Origin: CAMLFJ01 sp035524955
Lineage (GTDB): Bacteria > Methylomirabilota > Methylomirabilia > Rokubacteriales > CSP1-6
NCBI GenBank assembly: GCA_035524955.1
Contig: DATLFG010000064.1
Coordinates: forward strand, 62,001 to 126,000
Length of the DNA: 64,000 bases
Reading direction: 5' to 3'
In this document: piece by piece, positions 8,809 through 18,174 of the stretch
How positions within the stretch are numbered: the first letter of the stretch is position 1
How the letters are laid out: every line of letters begins with the position of its first letter
Notes under the pieces: generated by a model
Seen by the model: only the letters and a program-made list of their open reading frames with translations
Told to the model about the DNA's origin: nothing
Databases searched by the model: none
Program-made: the position numbers and the translations under genes

Positions 8809-11800
8809 GTGCATCGGTTCATCCGGGGCTTCCTCGTTCCGTTCCTGCTGCTGGCGATCCCGCTGGGGATCCTGGCCGGGCTCGGGTTCGTCGCGGCCCA
8901 CCGCCAGCTCGAGCGCACCCGCGACGCCGCCGTCGCGCGGACCGTCGACGCGGTGACCGCCCTCGTCGCCGACTACCAGGAGTCGTTGCGGCGCGAGGCG
9001 GTCATCCTCGCCCAAGACCCCGCGGTGATCGAGGGAACCGCGAAGGGAGACTGGGCGATCCTGGCGCGTGGCGCCTCGCCCCGGGTGCTGGCGCTCACGC
9101 GCGACGGGCTTGCCGACTTCGTCACGATCCGCGACGCGCGTGGCGCGCCCCTGGTCCAGGTGCCGGCGAGCCCGCCGCCGAGCCTTCCCGGGACGCCCGC
9201 CGTCAGCGAACCGATCCTGACCCTGCGGCTGGCGGGCGGTCAGCCGTACTTCCTGGTCACCGCGCCGGTGCAGAGCCCGACCGGGCGCGAGACACCCGAC
9301 GGCCCGGGCGCGGTGGTGGCCGGTCGGCGTGTCGAGGGGCTGAGCGCGTTGCTGGACCGGCTTCCCGCGCGGCCGGCGGTGGTCTTCGTCGCCGGGGACC
9401 GAGCTCTCGCCGCCAGCCGGAGCGACCTGCCCGGAAGCGGGTGGTCCCGGGCGGCCGCGGTCGGCGCCACCGAAGTCGAGGCGGAGCCCTTCGCGGTCCG
9501 GCGGCTCGCGGCACCGGTCGTCACGTCGCCCGATGGCGGTCTCTGGGCCGTGCTGTCGGTGCGGGAGTTCGCGCAGGCCGAGCGCCGCCTCCTGCTGGAG
9601 TTCTTCGCCCTGCTCGGCGCCGGGGCGGTCGTGCTCGCGGGCGTGGTCCTGGCATTCCTGCCGGCGGGCGGGCGTCCGCGGCCGGAGCCGGGGGGATCGG
9701 GGCCCCGCCCGGACAGCCCCCGCGTCGTGCTCGAGCGGCGCAACCGGGAGCTCGAAGCGCTGAACGCGGTGTTCGCGACGATGAGCCGCGGCTCCGATCT
9801 GGTCACCACCGCCGGCGAGACGCTCGAGGTCGTGCGCGGCCTCGCGCGGATGGATGTCGGAGTGATCTACCGTCTGGATCCCGACGGCGGCCAGCTCATC
9901 CTGGAGGGCCAGAGCGGCATCGATCCGCGCTACCTCGACCGCTCCCGTAACCGGCCGGTCGAGGGCTCCCGCGTGGGCGACGCAGCGCGCACCGGCCAGA
10001 TCCTGGTCACCCGTCTGGATGCCTCGCCGCCCTCCGAGGACTCGATCCGGGAGATGGCGGCCGAGCGGGCCCACCGGACCCAGCTCGCGGTGCCGATCCC
10101 GGTCGAGAACCGGACGTGGGGCGTGATGGCGCTCGTCTCCAAGGAGGTGCGCGAGTTCTCGGCCGAGGAGCTGACGATCCTCTCCGGCGTAGCCCAGCAG
10201 GTGGGCCTGGCCGTCGAGCGGGCCCAGCTCCGCGACAAGGCGGCGGTGCGCCTCAACCAGCTCGCCGCGCAGCGGGTGATCGAGCGGCACATCTCCGAGC
10301 ACCTCGACACCGAGGAGCTGCTGGTCGTCATCGCGCGCTCCGCCCAGCGACTGGTCGGGGGGACATTCGCCGCGCTGTACCTGCTGGAGGGCGACACCCT
10401 GCACCCGCGGGCCTGGTCGGATGTCCCGGACTGGATCCGGGATTTCCGCTTCAAGCTCGGCGCCGGCGTGGCCGGCGCCGCGCTGGCCACCGGTCGAGGC
10501 ATGCTCGCCAACGACTATCCGAGCTCGCCCGGCGCGATGGCCGAATTCATTCCGTTCACGAGTCGGCTGCTGGCGGCCCCCCTCATGGCGGGAGACCGAC
10601 CCCTGGGTGTGATGACCGCGGGGCGCGGGTCCGGCGCGCCGCCGTTCACCGAGGAAGACCTCTCCACGCTGACCGACTTCGCCACGCAGGCCGCGGTGGC
10701 GCTCGAGCACGCGCGCCTCTTCGACGAGGCCACTCGCAACGCGGCCCAGTACCAGGCGCTCCTCGAGGTGAGCGGCGCCGTCAGCTCGACCCTCGACGTG
10801 GACCGCGTCCTGGATCTGGTGGTGGACCGCTGCCGGACGCTGCTGGGGGTCGCCGCGGTCGGCGTCATGCGGGTCGACCGGGACACCGGGGTGGTGGCCT
10901 ACGAGCGCGGCCGCGGCCTGTCCGGCGAGTTCATCGCCTCGCTGCGCATGCGTCTGGGCGAAGGCACCACCGGCCGCGCGATCGCGGAGCGCGTGCCGGT
11001 CTGGAGCGAGGACATCCTGAACGACCCGGCCCTGGCGATCAACCCGGACGCGCGCGAGCTGATCGAGCGCGAGGGGTACCGCGCGGTCCTGTCCGTCCCT
11101 TTGCTCACGAAGGGCGATGCGCACGGCGCGGTCGCGGCCTACTGGTGGGAGCCCCACACGCCGTCGGCGGAAGAGATCTCGATCATGACCGCGTTCGCCG
11201 GCCAGGCGGCCACCGCGCTCGACAACGCCCGGCTCTTCGCCCAGGAGCGCGACCGCAAGGCGTCGCTGTCCTCCCTGCTCGAGATCAACAAAAAGATCGG
11301 GGCGCTCGCCACGCCGGAGAGCCTGCTCACGTCCATCGCCGAGGAGGCGGCGCGGCTGCTCGACATCGACAACGCGGGCTTCCGGCTGCTCGATGGCGAC
11401 GACCTGGTGGTGGCGGGTCTCGCGGGTACCGCCGGCCAGACCATGATCCGGCCGCGGATCAAGGTGGGCGAGAGCCTGACCGGTCGGGTATTCGCCTCCG
11501 GCCAGGTCCTCATGTGCGAGATCGAGACGGGCGGGGTGGTGGCCGACCATCTGGTCGCGGACCAGCGGCTCGGTTACACCCACTACCTCGGGGTCCCGCT
11601 CATGGTCGGCGAGCGGGCCATCGGCGTGCTGACCTACCGCGGGCGGCGGCCCTTCACCGCGCGCGAGCAGGAGCTGGCCGAGACCTTCGCGGGGCAGGCC
11701 GCCATCGCCATCGACCACTCGCGCCTCTATCGCGAGGCGTCCGAGCAGGCGGAGCGGATGCGGGTGGTGGCCGAGATGGGGCGCGTGCTCGTGTCCACGC

Positions 11801-14800
11801 TCGACGAGGCGCGGGTGCTCGAGATCGTGACCACCCAGGTCCACGAGTCGCTCGGCAAGCTCGACATCGCCATCTGGCTGCAGGAGGGGGCCGGCGGGCC
11901 CCTGCGCCTGGTGGCCGGGCAGGGGCCGTTCTCCGGCCCGCTCGCCGAGCGCGCCCAGCCGCTCAACCTCGACGAGGGTGTGGTCGGACGGGCCCTGACC
12001 GATCGCGCACCGGTCTGGACCCCCGACGTGCTCAACGATCCCCGTATCGAGCTCCGGCCCGCGTCGCGACGCTGGATCGAGGCGATCGGCGGCCGGTCCA
12101 TCCTCGCGGTGCCGCTCATCCGGGAGCACCTGCTGGGCGCGCTCGTCGTGTACCGGCCCGTGGGCCGGTCGTTCAGCAGCCGGGAGGTCGAGTACCTCAC
12201 GGCGTTCGCGAACCAGATCGCGGTCGCGATCGAGAACGCCCGGCTCTACCAGGCCCTCGACGTCCGCGCGGCGCGCCTGCGCAGGCTGGCCCGCCTGGCG
12301 CACATCGTGTCCTCCTCGCTGGACATGGACGAGGTGCTCCGGGCGATCACGGAGGCAGCCGGCGAGCTGATCGCGGGGCCGGTGGCGAGCATCTGGGTCG
12401 CGAACGAGACCGCCCGCACCCTCGAGTTCCGGGCCGGGTCCGATCCGATGGTCGACGACAGCCCCTCGCGGACCGTCCCCTACGGCGAGGGCGGCGTGGG
12501 CTGGGTGGCGGTGCATCGCCAGACGCTCGAGGTTGCGGACATCGCGCGCGACGCCCGGTTCAAGGCCACGGAATCGGCGGCTTCCCAGGGGCTCCGCAGC
12601 GTGCTCGCGGTGCCCATCGTGTTCCAGGACGCGCTGCTGGGCGTGCTCTCCCTCAGCGGGCGCGGTCCGATCGAGCTCGGCCCGGACGACGGGCAGCTCC
12701 TCGAGAGCTTCGTGGCGCAGGCGGGCGTGGCCATCCGCAACGCGGGGCTCTACGGCGAGACCCGCGGCCGGCTCGAGGAGAGCCGGGCCCTTCTAGAGGT
12801 GGCCGAGATCCTCAACTCGACGCTCGACTCGAAGCGGCTGCTGCGCGAGGTCACCATGAAGATCGCCCAAGTGTGCCGGGTGGATCGGTGCTCCATCCAG
12901 CGCTGGGTCGACGGCCGCGTGGTGCCGCTCATGTCCCAGTTCGCCGACGGGCACCAAGATCCCGATGCGTGGGCCCGGTACCGCCGCCTGGCCGCGTCGC
13001 TGCCCGAGCGGCCGCGGCTGCACGCGCGCACCGTCGAGACGCGGCGGCCCGTGATCGTGCCCGACACCTCCCTGAGCGACCTGGTCCCCGCGGAGTGGAT
13101 GGAGGTCTTCCAGCTGAAGTCGACCATGACCGTCCCGCTCATCCGGCAGGACGAGGTCATCGGGGTCATGGGCCTTGACCACACCGAGCGGGCGACGCCC
13201 TTCGAGCCGTGGCAGGTGGACCTGGCCATGGCGATCGCGGGTCAGCTCGCACTGTCGCTGGCCAACACGCAGCTCTACACCCAGGTGCAGGAGCGCCTGC
13301 GGGAGACGACGGCCCTGCTGGCCGTCGGACGTGCCCTCTCCCAGCCGGAGCCGACCGTCCACGTGATGCGCACGGTGGCGCGGGAGGTGGCCCACGCGTT
13401 CGGGGCCGACATGGCCGCCGTCTACAGCCTCGACGCCAAGCACGAGGCGCTCGTGCCCACCGCGGGCTACCACGTGCCCAAGCACCTGCTCGAGCCCTTC
13501 CTGACCCGGCCCTTCACCCTGGCGAACTTTCCCGCTCTGACCCAGGTCTGGCGTGAGGGGCGGGCCGCCTGGTCCTCGGACGCCAAGGCGGATCCGCGCT
13601 TCGACCCCGCGGTGCTCGAGGGCATCGACGCCCACTCTGTTCTCTTTGCCCCCACGACCGTACGCGGCGAGCCGGTGGGCGCGCTGTTCCTGGTGTGGTG
13701 GCAGACCGGGCGCGAGTTCGGCGAGTCGGAGCTGCGGCTCCTCGAGGGCGTGGCCGCCCAGGTCGGTCTCGGCATGGAGAACGCGGAACTGGGCCGGCAG
13801 ACGGAGGTGAAGCTCCAGGAGACGGAGACGCTCCTGTCGGTGAGCCAGACGCTCGCCTCGACCCTCGACGTCGATGTGCTGACGCGCCAGTTCCTGCGCC
13901 ACGTGGCGCGCGGTCTCGGCGCGGACAGCGCGGCCATGTGGCGGCTGGAGGACGACGGGGAGTGGATGACGCCGCTGGCGGGCTACCACCTGCCCGCGGA
14001 ACGGATCGAGGCGCTCCGTGACGTGCGCCTCTCGCTGCGGCAGCACGCGTTCTACCGGGAGGCGGCGGAGCGACGGCGCTCCGTCATCTCCACCGACGCG
14101 GCCCACGACCCGCGCATCCCCGAGGAGTTTCGCCGGAGCGTGCCGTTGCGCACCCACCTCTTCGTGCCGATCTTCGCCCAGGAGCAGATGATCGGCGGCT
14201 TCTCCGCGGACTGGTGGGACAAGGCCCACGAGCTCTCGGAGGCCGAGCGCCGGATGATGGAGGCGGTGGCGAGCCAGGCGGGGGTGGCGCTGCAGAACGC
14301 GCGGCTCTTCCAGGACAACCAGCGCCGGGTGCAGGAGCTGTCGGTGCTCCACGAGCTGTCGCGCTCGGTCACCGGCCAGCTCGACCAGGCCGGGATCCTG
14401 GACTCGCTGCATCAGCAGGTGCCGCGTGTGCTGGACGTTCGGCACATGTCGGCGGTGCTGCTCGACGAGGGGGGCGATCGGCTGAACGTGGTGCTGCGCG
14501 TCCGGGACGGGCGGCGGTGCGACGAGGAAGAGCCCCACTCCTACTCGCTCGACCAGGCCGGGCTCACCACCATCGTGCTCAACACCGGCCGGCCGATCCG
14601 GAGCGCGGACTACCTCGCCGAGTGCCGACGGTACGGGGTGGCGCCGGTCGCCAACGCTGTGGACATGCCGCACGTCCTCATCGTGCCGATGACCGCGGGC
14701 GACCGCGCGATCGGGTTGCTGATACTGCGCAGCCCGGACCGCGCGTTCACCGAGGCGGACGAGCGGCTCCTCGTCAACATCGCCCAGCTCGTCGCCCTCA

Positions 14801-15990
14801 TGCTCCGCAGCGCGCGCCTCTACGAGGAGCGGACGCGGGCCCTCGGCGAGCTGGGGGCCGCCCAGGACCAGCTCGTGCGCACCGAGAAGCTCCGCGCGCT
14901 CGGCGAGATGGCCTCGGGGGTGGCGCACGACTTCAACAACTTGCTCGCCTCCATCCTGGGCCGCGCCCAGCTCCTGCTCGAGCGGGTCGAGGACGTCAAG
15001 CTGCGCCAGTGGCTCAAGGTTATCGAGCGCGCGGCCCTGGACGGCGCCCGCACCGTGCGCCGGCTGCAGGACTTCACGGGCATCCGTCGCGACCAGCCGG
15101 CGGTGGAGGTGGACCTGAACCAGGTGGTCCAGCAGGTCCTCGAGACCACCGAGTCGATCTGGCGCCAGGCCCGTCGCGGGAGCGGTGTGGAGATCGAGGT
15201 GGTGACCGATCTGGCCGCGGGGCTGCCCCCGGTGGCGGGCGATCCGGCCGAGCTGCGCGAGGCCTTCACCAACCTGGTGCTGAACGCGGTCGACGCGATG
15301 CCGGGAGCCGGCACCCTCACCCTGCGCACCCGGACCAGCGAGGGCCAGGTGGAGGTCGAGGTGTGCGACACCGGGACGGGCATTCCCGAGCACGTCCGCG
15401 AGAAGATCTTCGACCCGTTCTTCACGACCAAGGGGCCGAAGGGCACCGGACTCGGGCTGTCGATGGCCTATGGTATCCTCCAACGCCACAACGGGCGGAT
15501 CACGGTCGAGAGCCGGGAGGGTCACGGCACGGTCTTCCGTCTGCTGTTCCCCGTCGCGGTCTCGGGCTCGGTGGAGGAAGCTGCCCCGCCGCTCGCGGCG
15601 GCGGGCGGCTCGCCGGTCTCGCTGCACTGCCTGGTGGTGGACGACGAGGACGAGGTGGGCCAGGTGGTGGCCGACATCCTGACCACCGCCGGCCACACCG
15701 CGGTGACCGTGCGGAGCGGCCAGGAAGCGGTGGGCCGACTCGGCGACGAGGGGTTCGACGCAGTGTTCACGGACCTGGCCATGCCCGGCATGACGGGCTG
15801 GCAGGTCGCGCGCGCGGTCAAGGACCGGGCGCCGGAGGTGCCGGTGGTGCTGATGAGCGGGTTCGGGGTGGAAGTGGCGCCGGAGGACCTCCCCGCGCGT
15901 GGGGTGGACCTCGTCCTGGCCAAGCCGTTGCAGATCCAGGACATCCTGCGCGCTCTGGCCACGATCCGATCGAGGACCGGCCGGCCGTGA
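8809..15990 (+). CDS. hybrid histidine kinase with ten tandem GAF domains and a C-terminal receiver
   Basis: This is a 2,393-residue membrane-bound sensor kinase. The order is: TM helix (about 5-30), extracytoplasmic region (about 35-258), second TM helix (about 260-283), then ten successive GAF domains (about 311-474, 482-639, 644-810, 816-974, 984-1146, 1152-1314, 1327-1489, 1497-1662, 1667-1834, 1842-2004). Each GAF ends in a helix of the ALxNARLF type. A HisKA domain follows with His2040 in GVAHDFNNLL, then a HATPase domain (NLVLNAVDAM, DTGTGIP, GTGLGLSMAYG). Last is a receiver with Asp2322 (FTDLAMPG) and Lys2372. I chose GTG 8809, just before the first TM helix; an upstream TTG in frame would overlap livF. 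Its ligand and partner are unknown. The stop overlaps trpD by four bases. Confidence 0.92.
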   Translation: MHRFIRGFLVPFLLLAIPLGILAGLGFVAAHRQLERTRDAAVARTVDAVTALVADYQESLRREAVILAQDPAVIEGTAKGDWAILARGASPRVLALTRDGLADFVTIRDARGAPLVQVPASPPPSLPGTPAVSEPILTLRLAGGQPYFLVTAPVQSPTGRETPDGPGAVVAGRRVEGLSALLDRLPARPAVVFVAGDRALAASRSDLPGSGWSRAAAVGATEVEAEPFAVRRLAAPVVTSPDGGLWAVLSVREFAQAERRLLLEFFALLGAGAVVLAGVVLAFLPAGGRPRPEPGGSGPRPDSPRVVLERRNRELEALNAVFATMSRGSDLVTTAGETLEVVRGLARMDVGVIYRLDPDGGQLILEGQSGIDPRYLDRSRNRPVEGSRVGDAARTGQILVTRLDASPPSEDSIREMAAERAHRTQLAVPIPVENRTWGVMALVSKEVREFSAEELTILSGVAQQVGLAVERAQLRDKAAVRLNQLAAQRVIERHISEHLDTEELLVVIARSAQRLVGGTFAALYLLEGDTLHPRAWSDVPDWIRDFRFKLGAGVAGAALATGRGMLANDYPSSPGAMAEFIPFTSRLLAAPLMAGDRPLGVMTAGRGSGAPPFTEEDLSTLTDFATQAAVALEHARLFDEATRNAAQYQALLEVSGAVSSTLDVDRVLDLVVDRCRTLLGVAAVGVMRVDRDTGVVAYERGRGLSGEFIASLRMRLGEGTTGRAIAERVPVWSEDILNDPALAINPDARELIEREGYRAVLSVPLLTKGDAHGAVAAYWWEPHTPSAEEISIMTAFAGQAATALDNARLFAQERDRKASLSSLLEINKKIGALATPESLLTSIAEEAARLLDIDNAGFRLLDGDDLVVAGLAGTAGQTMIRPRIKVGESLTGRVFASGQVLMCEIETGGVVADHLVADQRLGYTHYLGVPLMVGERAIGVLTYRGRRPFTAREQELAETFAGQAAIAIDHSRLYREASEQAERMRVVAEMGRVLVSTLDEARVLEIVTTQVHESLGKLDIAIWLQEGAGGPLRLVAGQGPFSGPLAERAQPLNLDEGVVGRALTDRAPVWTPDVLNDPRIELRPASRRWIEAIGGRSILAVPLIREHLLGALVVYRPVGRSFSSREVEYLTAFANQIAVAIENARLYQALDVRAARLRRLARLAHIVSSSLDMDEVLRAITEAAGELIAGPVASIWVANETARTLEFRAGSDPMVDDSPSRTVPYGEGGVGWVAVHRQTLEVADIARDARFKATESAASQGLRSVLAVPIVFQDALLGVLSLSGRGPIELGPDDGQLLESFVAQAGVAIRNAGLYGETRGRLEESRALLEVAEILNSTLDSKRLLREVTMKIAQVCRVDRCSIQRWVDGRVVPLMSQFADGHQDPDAWARYRRLAASLPERPRLHARTVETRRPVIVPDTSLSDLVPAEWMEVFQLKSTMTVPLIRQDEVIGVMGLDHTERATPFEPWQVDLAMAIAGQLALSLANTQLYTQVQERLRETTALLAVGRALSQPEPTVHVMRTVAREVAHAFGADMAAVYSLDAKHEALVPTAGYHVPKHLLEPFLTRPFTLANFPALTQVWREGRAAWSSDAKADPRFDPAVLEGIDAHSVLFAPTTVRGEPVGALFLVWWQTGREFGESELRLLEGVAAQVGLGMENAELGRQTEVKLQETETLLSVSQTLASTLDVDVLTRQFLRHVARGLGADSAAMWRLEDDGEWMTPLAGYHLPAERIEALRDVRLSLRQHAFYREAAERRRSVISTDAAHDPRIPEEFRRSVPLRTHLFVPIFAQEQMIGGFSADWWDKAHELSEAERRMMEAVASQAGVALQNARLFQDNQRRVQELSVLHELSRSVTGQLDQAGILDSLHQQVPRVLDVRHMSAVLLDEGGDRLNVVLRVRDGRRCDEEEPHSYSLDQAGLTTIVLNTGRPIRSADYLAECRRYGVAPVANAVDMPHVLIVPMTAGDRAIGLLILRSPDRAFTEADERLLVNIAQLVALMLRSARLYEERTRALGELGAAQDQLVRTEKLRALGEMASGVAHDFNNLLASILGRAQLLLERVEDVKLRQWLKVIERAALDGARTVRRLQDFTGIRRDQPAVEVDLNQVVQQVLETTESIWRQARRGSGVEIEVVTDLAAGLPPVAGDPAELREAFTNLVLNAVDAMPGAGTLTLRTRTSEGQVEVEVCDTGTGIPEHVREKIFDPFFTTKGPKGTGLGLSMAYGILQRHNGRITVESREGHGTVFRLLFPVAVSGSVEEAAPPLAAAGGSPVSLHCLVVDDEDEVGQVVADILTTAGHTAVTVRSGQEAVGRLGDEGFDAVFTDLAMPGMTGWQVARAVKDRAPEVPVVLMSGFGVEVAPEDLPARGVDLVLAKPLQIQDILRALATIRSRTGRP

Positions 15991-17060
15991 CCAGCCCCAT
16001 CATCACCGAGGCGGTGCGCGCGCTCGTGGACCGCCGTGATCTCAGCCGGTTGGAAGCCGCCGCCGCGATGGAGGCCATCATGTCGGGCGCGGCCACCAAC
16101 GCCCAGATCGCCGCATTCCTCACCGGGCTGCGCATGAAGGGCGAGACCGTGGAGGAGCTGATCGGCTTCGCTCAGGTGATGCGGCAGAAGGTGGTGAAGG
16201 TCCGCGCGAGCGGCGCGGAGCTGGCCCAGACCGGCACCGACCGCGAGATGCTGATCGACACCTGCGGCACCGGGGGCGACGCCTCCGGCACCTTCAACGT
16301 CTCGACCGCGACCGCGTTCGTGGCGGCGGGAGCGGGGGTCAAGGTGGCGAAGCACGGCAACCGCTCGGTCTCCTCGCTCTGCGGCTCCGCCGACGTGGTG
16401 GAGACCCTCGGGATCAACATCGAGCTGAGCCCGGTGAAGGTGGCGCGCTGCGTGGAGGAGGTGGGGATCGGCTTCCTCTACGCCCCGCTGCTGCACACCG
16501 CCATGAAGCACGTGATGGCCGCGCGCCGCGAGATGGGCGTGCGCACCGTCTTCAACATGCTGGGGCCACTCACCAATCCCGCCGGAGCCAATGCCCAGGT
16601 GATCGGGGTGTACGCCGCCGCGCTCACCGAGCCGCTGGCCCGGGTACTGGCCGAGCTGGGGACGATCCGCGCCTTCGTCGTCCACGGCGCCGACGGGCTC
16701 GACGAGATCTCGAACACCGGCGAGAGCCACATCGCCGAGGTCCACGAGGGCGTGGTGCGGTCCACCCGCGTGCACCCGGAGGACTTCGGCATGCCGCGGG
16801 CCGCCATCGGCGACCTGCAGGGTGGCGACCGGCAGGAGAACGCGGACATCATCCGGCGCGTGCTCGGCGGGGAGACCGGACCGCGCCGCGACATCGTGCT
16901 GATGAACGCGGGGGCCGCGCTGGTGGCGGGCGGAAAGGCGCGCGACTTCAAGGAGGGGGTGGTGCTGGCCGCCCGGTCGATCGACTCGGGCGCCGCCGCC
17001 GGGAAGCTGGAGGCGCTGGTGTCGTTCTCTCGGCGCCTGAGCGCGGAGGCTCCCGTCTAG
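15987..17060 (+). CDS. trpD: anthranilate phosphoribosyltransferase
   Basis: This 357-residue enzyme transfers phosphoribose from PRPP to anthranilate, the second committed step of tryptophan synthesis. The glycine-rich PRPP site DTCGTGGDASGTFNVSTATA is intact, followed by KHGNRSVSSLCGSADVVE and the MLGPLTNPAG motif. GTG 15987 overlaps the kinase stop (GTGA). No other trp gene lies nearby, which is unusual but not rare. It is slightly longer than the common 330-345 residues because of a segment near residues 70-88 (VRASGAELAQTGTDR). Confidence 0.93.
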   Translation: MTSPIITEAVRALVDRRDLSRLEAAAAMEAIMSGAATNAQIAAFLTGLRMKGETVEELIGFAQVMRQKVVKVRASGAELAQTGTDREMLIDTCGTGGDASGTFNVSTATAFVAAGAGVKVAKHGNRSVSSLCGSADVVETLGINIELSPVKVARCVEEVGIGFLYAPLLHTAMKHVMAARREMGVRTVFNMLGPLTNPAGANAQVIGVYAAALTEPLARVLAELGTIRAFVVHGADGLDEISNTGESHIAEVHEGVVRSTRVHPEDFGMPRAAIGDLQGGDRQENADIIRRVLGGETGPRRDIVLMNAGAALVAGGKARDFKEGVVLAARSIDSGAAAGKLEALVSFSRRLSAEAPV

Positions 17061-17084
17061 GCCCGGCCGGAGGGCCGGCTGGGC
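17061..17084. terminator. GC-rich hairpin directly after trpD
   Basis: GCCCGGCCGG and CCGGCTGGGC form a 10-bp stem with one G-T pair and a 4-base loop, starting right after the trpD stop. It has no T-run. The promoter for the next gene follows four bases later. Confidence 0.5.
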
Positions 17085-17087
17085 CCA

Positions 17088-17117
17088 TTGACCCCGCGAG
17101 CCCGGCGCGGTTACAAT
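17088..17117 (+). promoter_or_regulatory. sigma70-type promoter upstream of the GntR gene
   Basis: TTGACC at 17088-17093 and TACAAT at 17112-17117 are 18 bases apart. Predicted transcription start is near 17124, leaving a leader of about 110 bases before the GntR start. Confidence 0.65.
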
Positions 17118-17235
17118 GAACGGCGGCCGCAGTAACTGCCTGTCGCGCCAGAGTGAATCCCGATCCGATGCTCGACGAGGAAGTTGAGCGGCCGCAGGAG
17201 TTCTAGAACACCGAGCGGGGGGTTCACGGGTTCAC

Positions 17236-18087
17236 TTGGCCAGTCGCGTGCCGCGGTATCACCAGATCGCTCGGACGCTGCGCGAGCGGATCGCCGCGTC
17301 GGGCCAGGGCCCGGGCGAGCGTCTGGACAATCAGCGTAGCCTCGCGCGTGAGTTCGGTGTCACCCTCATGACCCTGCGCCAGGCGCTCGACCTGCTCGAG
17401 CGCGACGGACTCATCGCCCGGCGGCACGGCCTCGGCACCTTCGTGGCGCGGCCCGCGATCGACTACGACATCCTGCACCTTCGCGCGCTGGCCGGGGACC
17501 TCTCGGCGCTCGGCGAGGACGTGGCGACGCGGTTTCTCCGGAGTCATTTCGCGGTCGCCGATCGCCGCGTGGCCGACGCGCTGGGCCTGGCGCCGCCCGC
17601 GCAGGTCTTCGTGCTCGAGCGCCTGCGGCTCGTGGACGGCGAGCCGGTGAGCTTCCAGGCCTCGTACCTGCCGGCCGCGCTGGGCGTGGAAGTCTCTCGC
17701 GCCGACCTGGCGGTGACGCCGCTCCGCCAGGTGCTGACCTTCAAGCTCGGCATCGAGATCACGGCCGCCCGGGAGACCGTCTCCGCGGTGCCGCTCGATC
17801 GCCGTGCCGCCCGCGAGCTGGACTGCCGCGCCGGCCTCGCCGCCTTCCGCTCCGACCGCGTCTCGGTGGGCCCGGACGGCACCCCGATCGTCTACGACCG
17901 CGTCTTCATCCCCGGCGACCGCTTCCGCATCACCCGCACCCTGCAGTACGACACGCTCCAAAGCACCAGGGCCACCAGCAACGGGGCACCGACGGGTCCA
18001 ATCGCCTCCCGCGAGGCAGTTCGGATGAGCGCTTGCGCGAAGCAGCCCAACCGCCATACCGACGTCCTCCACGTTCAACCGCTATGA
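17236..18087 (+). CDS. GntR-family regulator, HutC/UTRA type
   Basis: This 283-residue regulator has an N-terminal winged helix (about 5-75: PRYHQIARTLRERI, LAREFGVTLMTLRQALDLLERDGLI, GLGTFVA) and a UTRA effector domain (about 90-235: FVLERLRLVDGEPVSFQASYLP). The start is TTG 17236 or GTG 17248; neither has a strong ribosome site. The last roughly 21 residues (from MSACAKQP) are encoded by an intergenic repeat, so the original protein probably ended earlier. It may control the etf block downstream; the effector is unknown. Confidence 0.85.
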   Translation: MASRVPRYHQIARTLRERIAASGQGPGERLDNQRSLAREFGVTLMTLRQALDLLERDGLIARRHGLGTFVARPAIDYDILHLRALAGDLSALGEDVATRFLRSHFAVADRRVADALGLAPPAQVFVLERLRLVDGEPVSFQASYLPAALGVEVSRADLAVTPLRQVLTFKLGIEITAARETVSAVPLDRRAARELDCRAGLAAFRSDRVSVGPDGTPIVYDRVFIPGDRFRITRTLQYDTLQSTRATSNGAPTGPIASREAVRMSACAKQPNRHTDVLHVQPL

Positions 18088-18159
18088 AAGAGATGAGCGC
18101 TTGCGCGAAGCAGACCCAACCGCCAAACCGAAATCTTCCACGTCCAACCGCTATGAAAG
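18024..18159. repeat. tandem pair of a roughly 68-bp repeat
   Basis: Two near-identical copies (18024-18090 and 18092-18159) each begin GATGAGCGCTTGCGCGAAG, continue with a CCCAACCGCC core and end AACCGCTATGAAAG. The first copy encodes the C-terminus of the GntR protein and the second fills the gap before etfB. A 19-base partial copy lies at 7224. GCGC-TT-GCGC inside each unit is a small inverted repeat. Confidence 0.8.
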
Positions 18160-18174
18160 GCTAGGGCCTCGGGC

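Noticed and set aside
8773..12516. Very long open frame on the minus strand opposite the giant kinase
   Set aside because: Its product is low-complexity Arg/Gly/His-rich sequence with no motif, while the plus strand has ten GAF domains. Long antisense frames are expected at this GC content; the same holds for 12793-15696 and 4119-6056.
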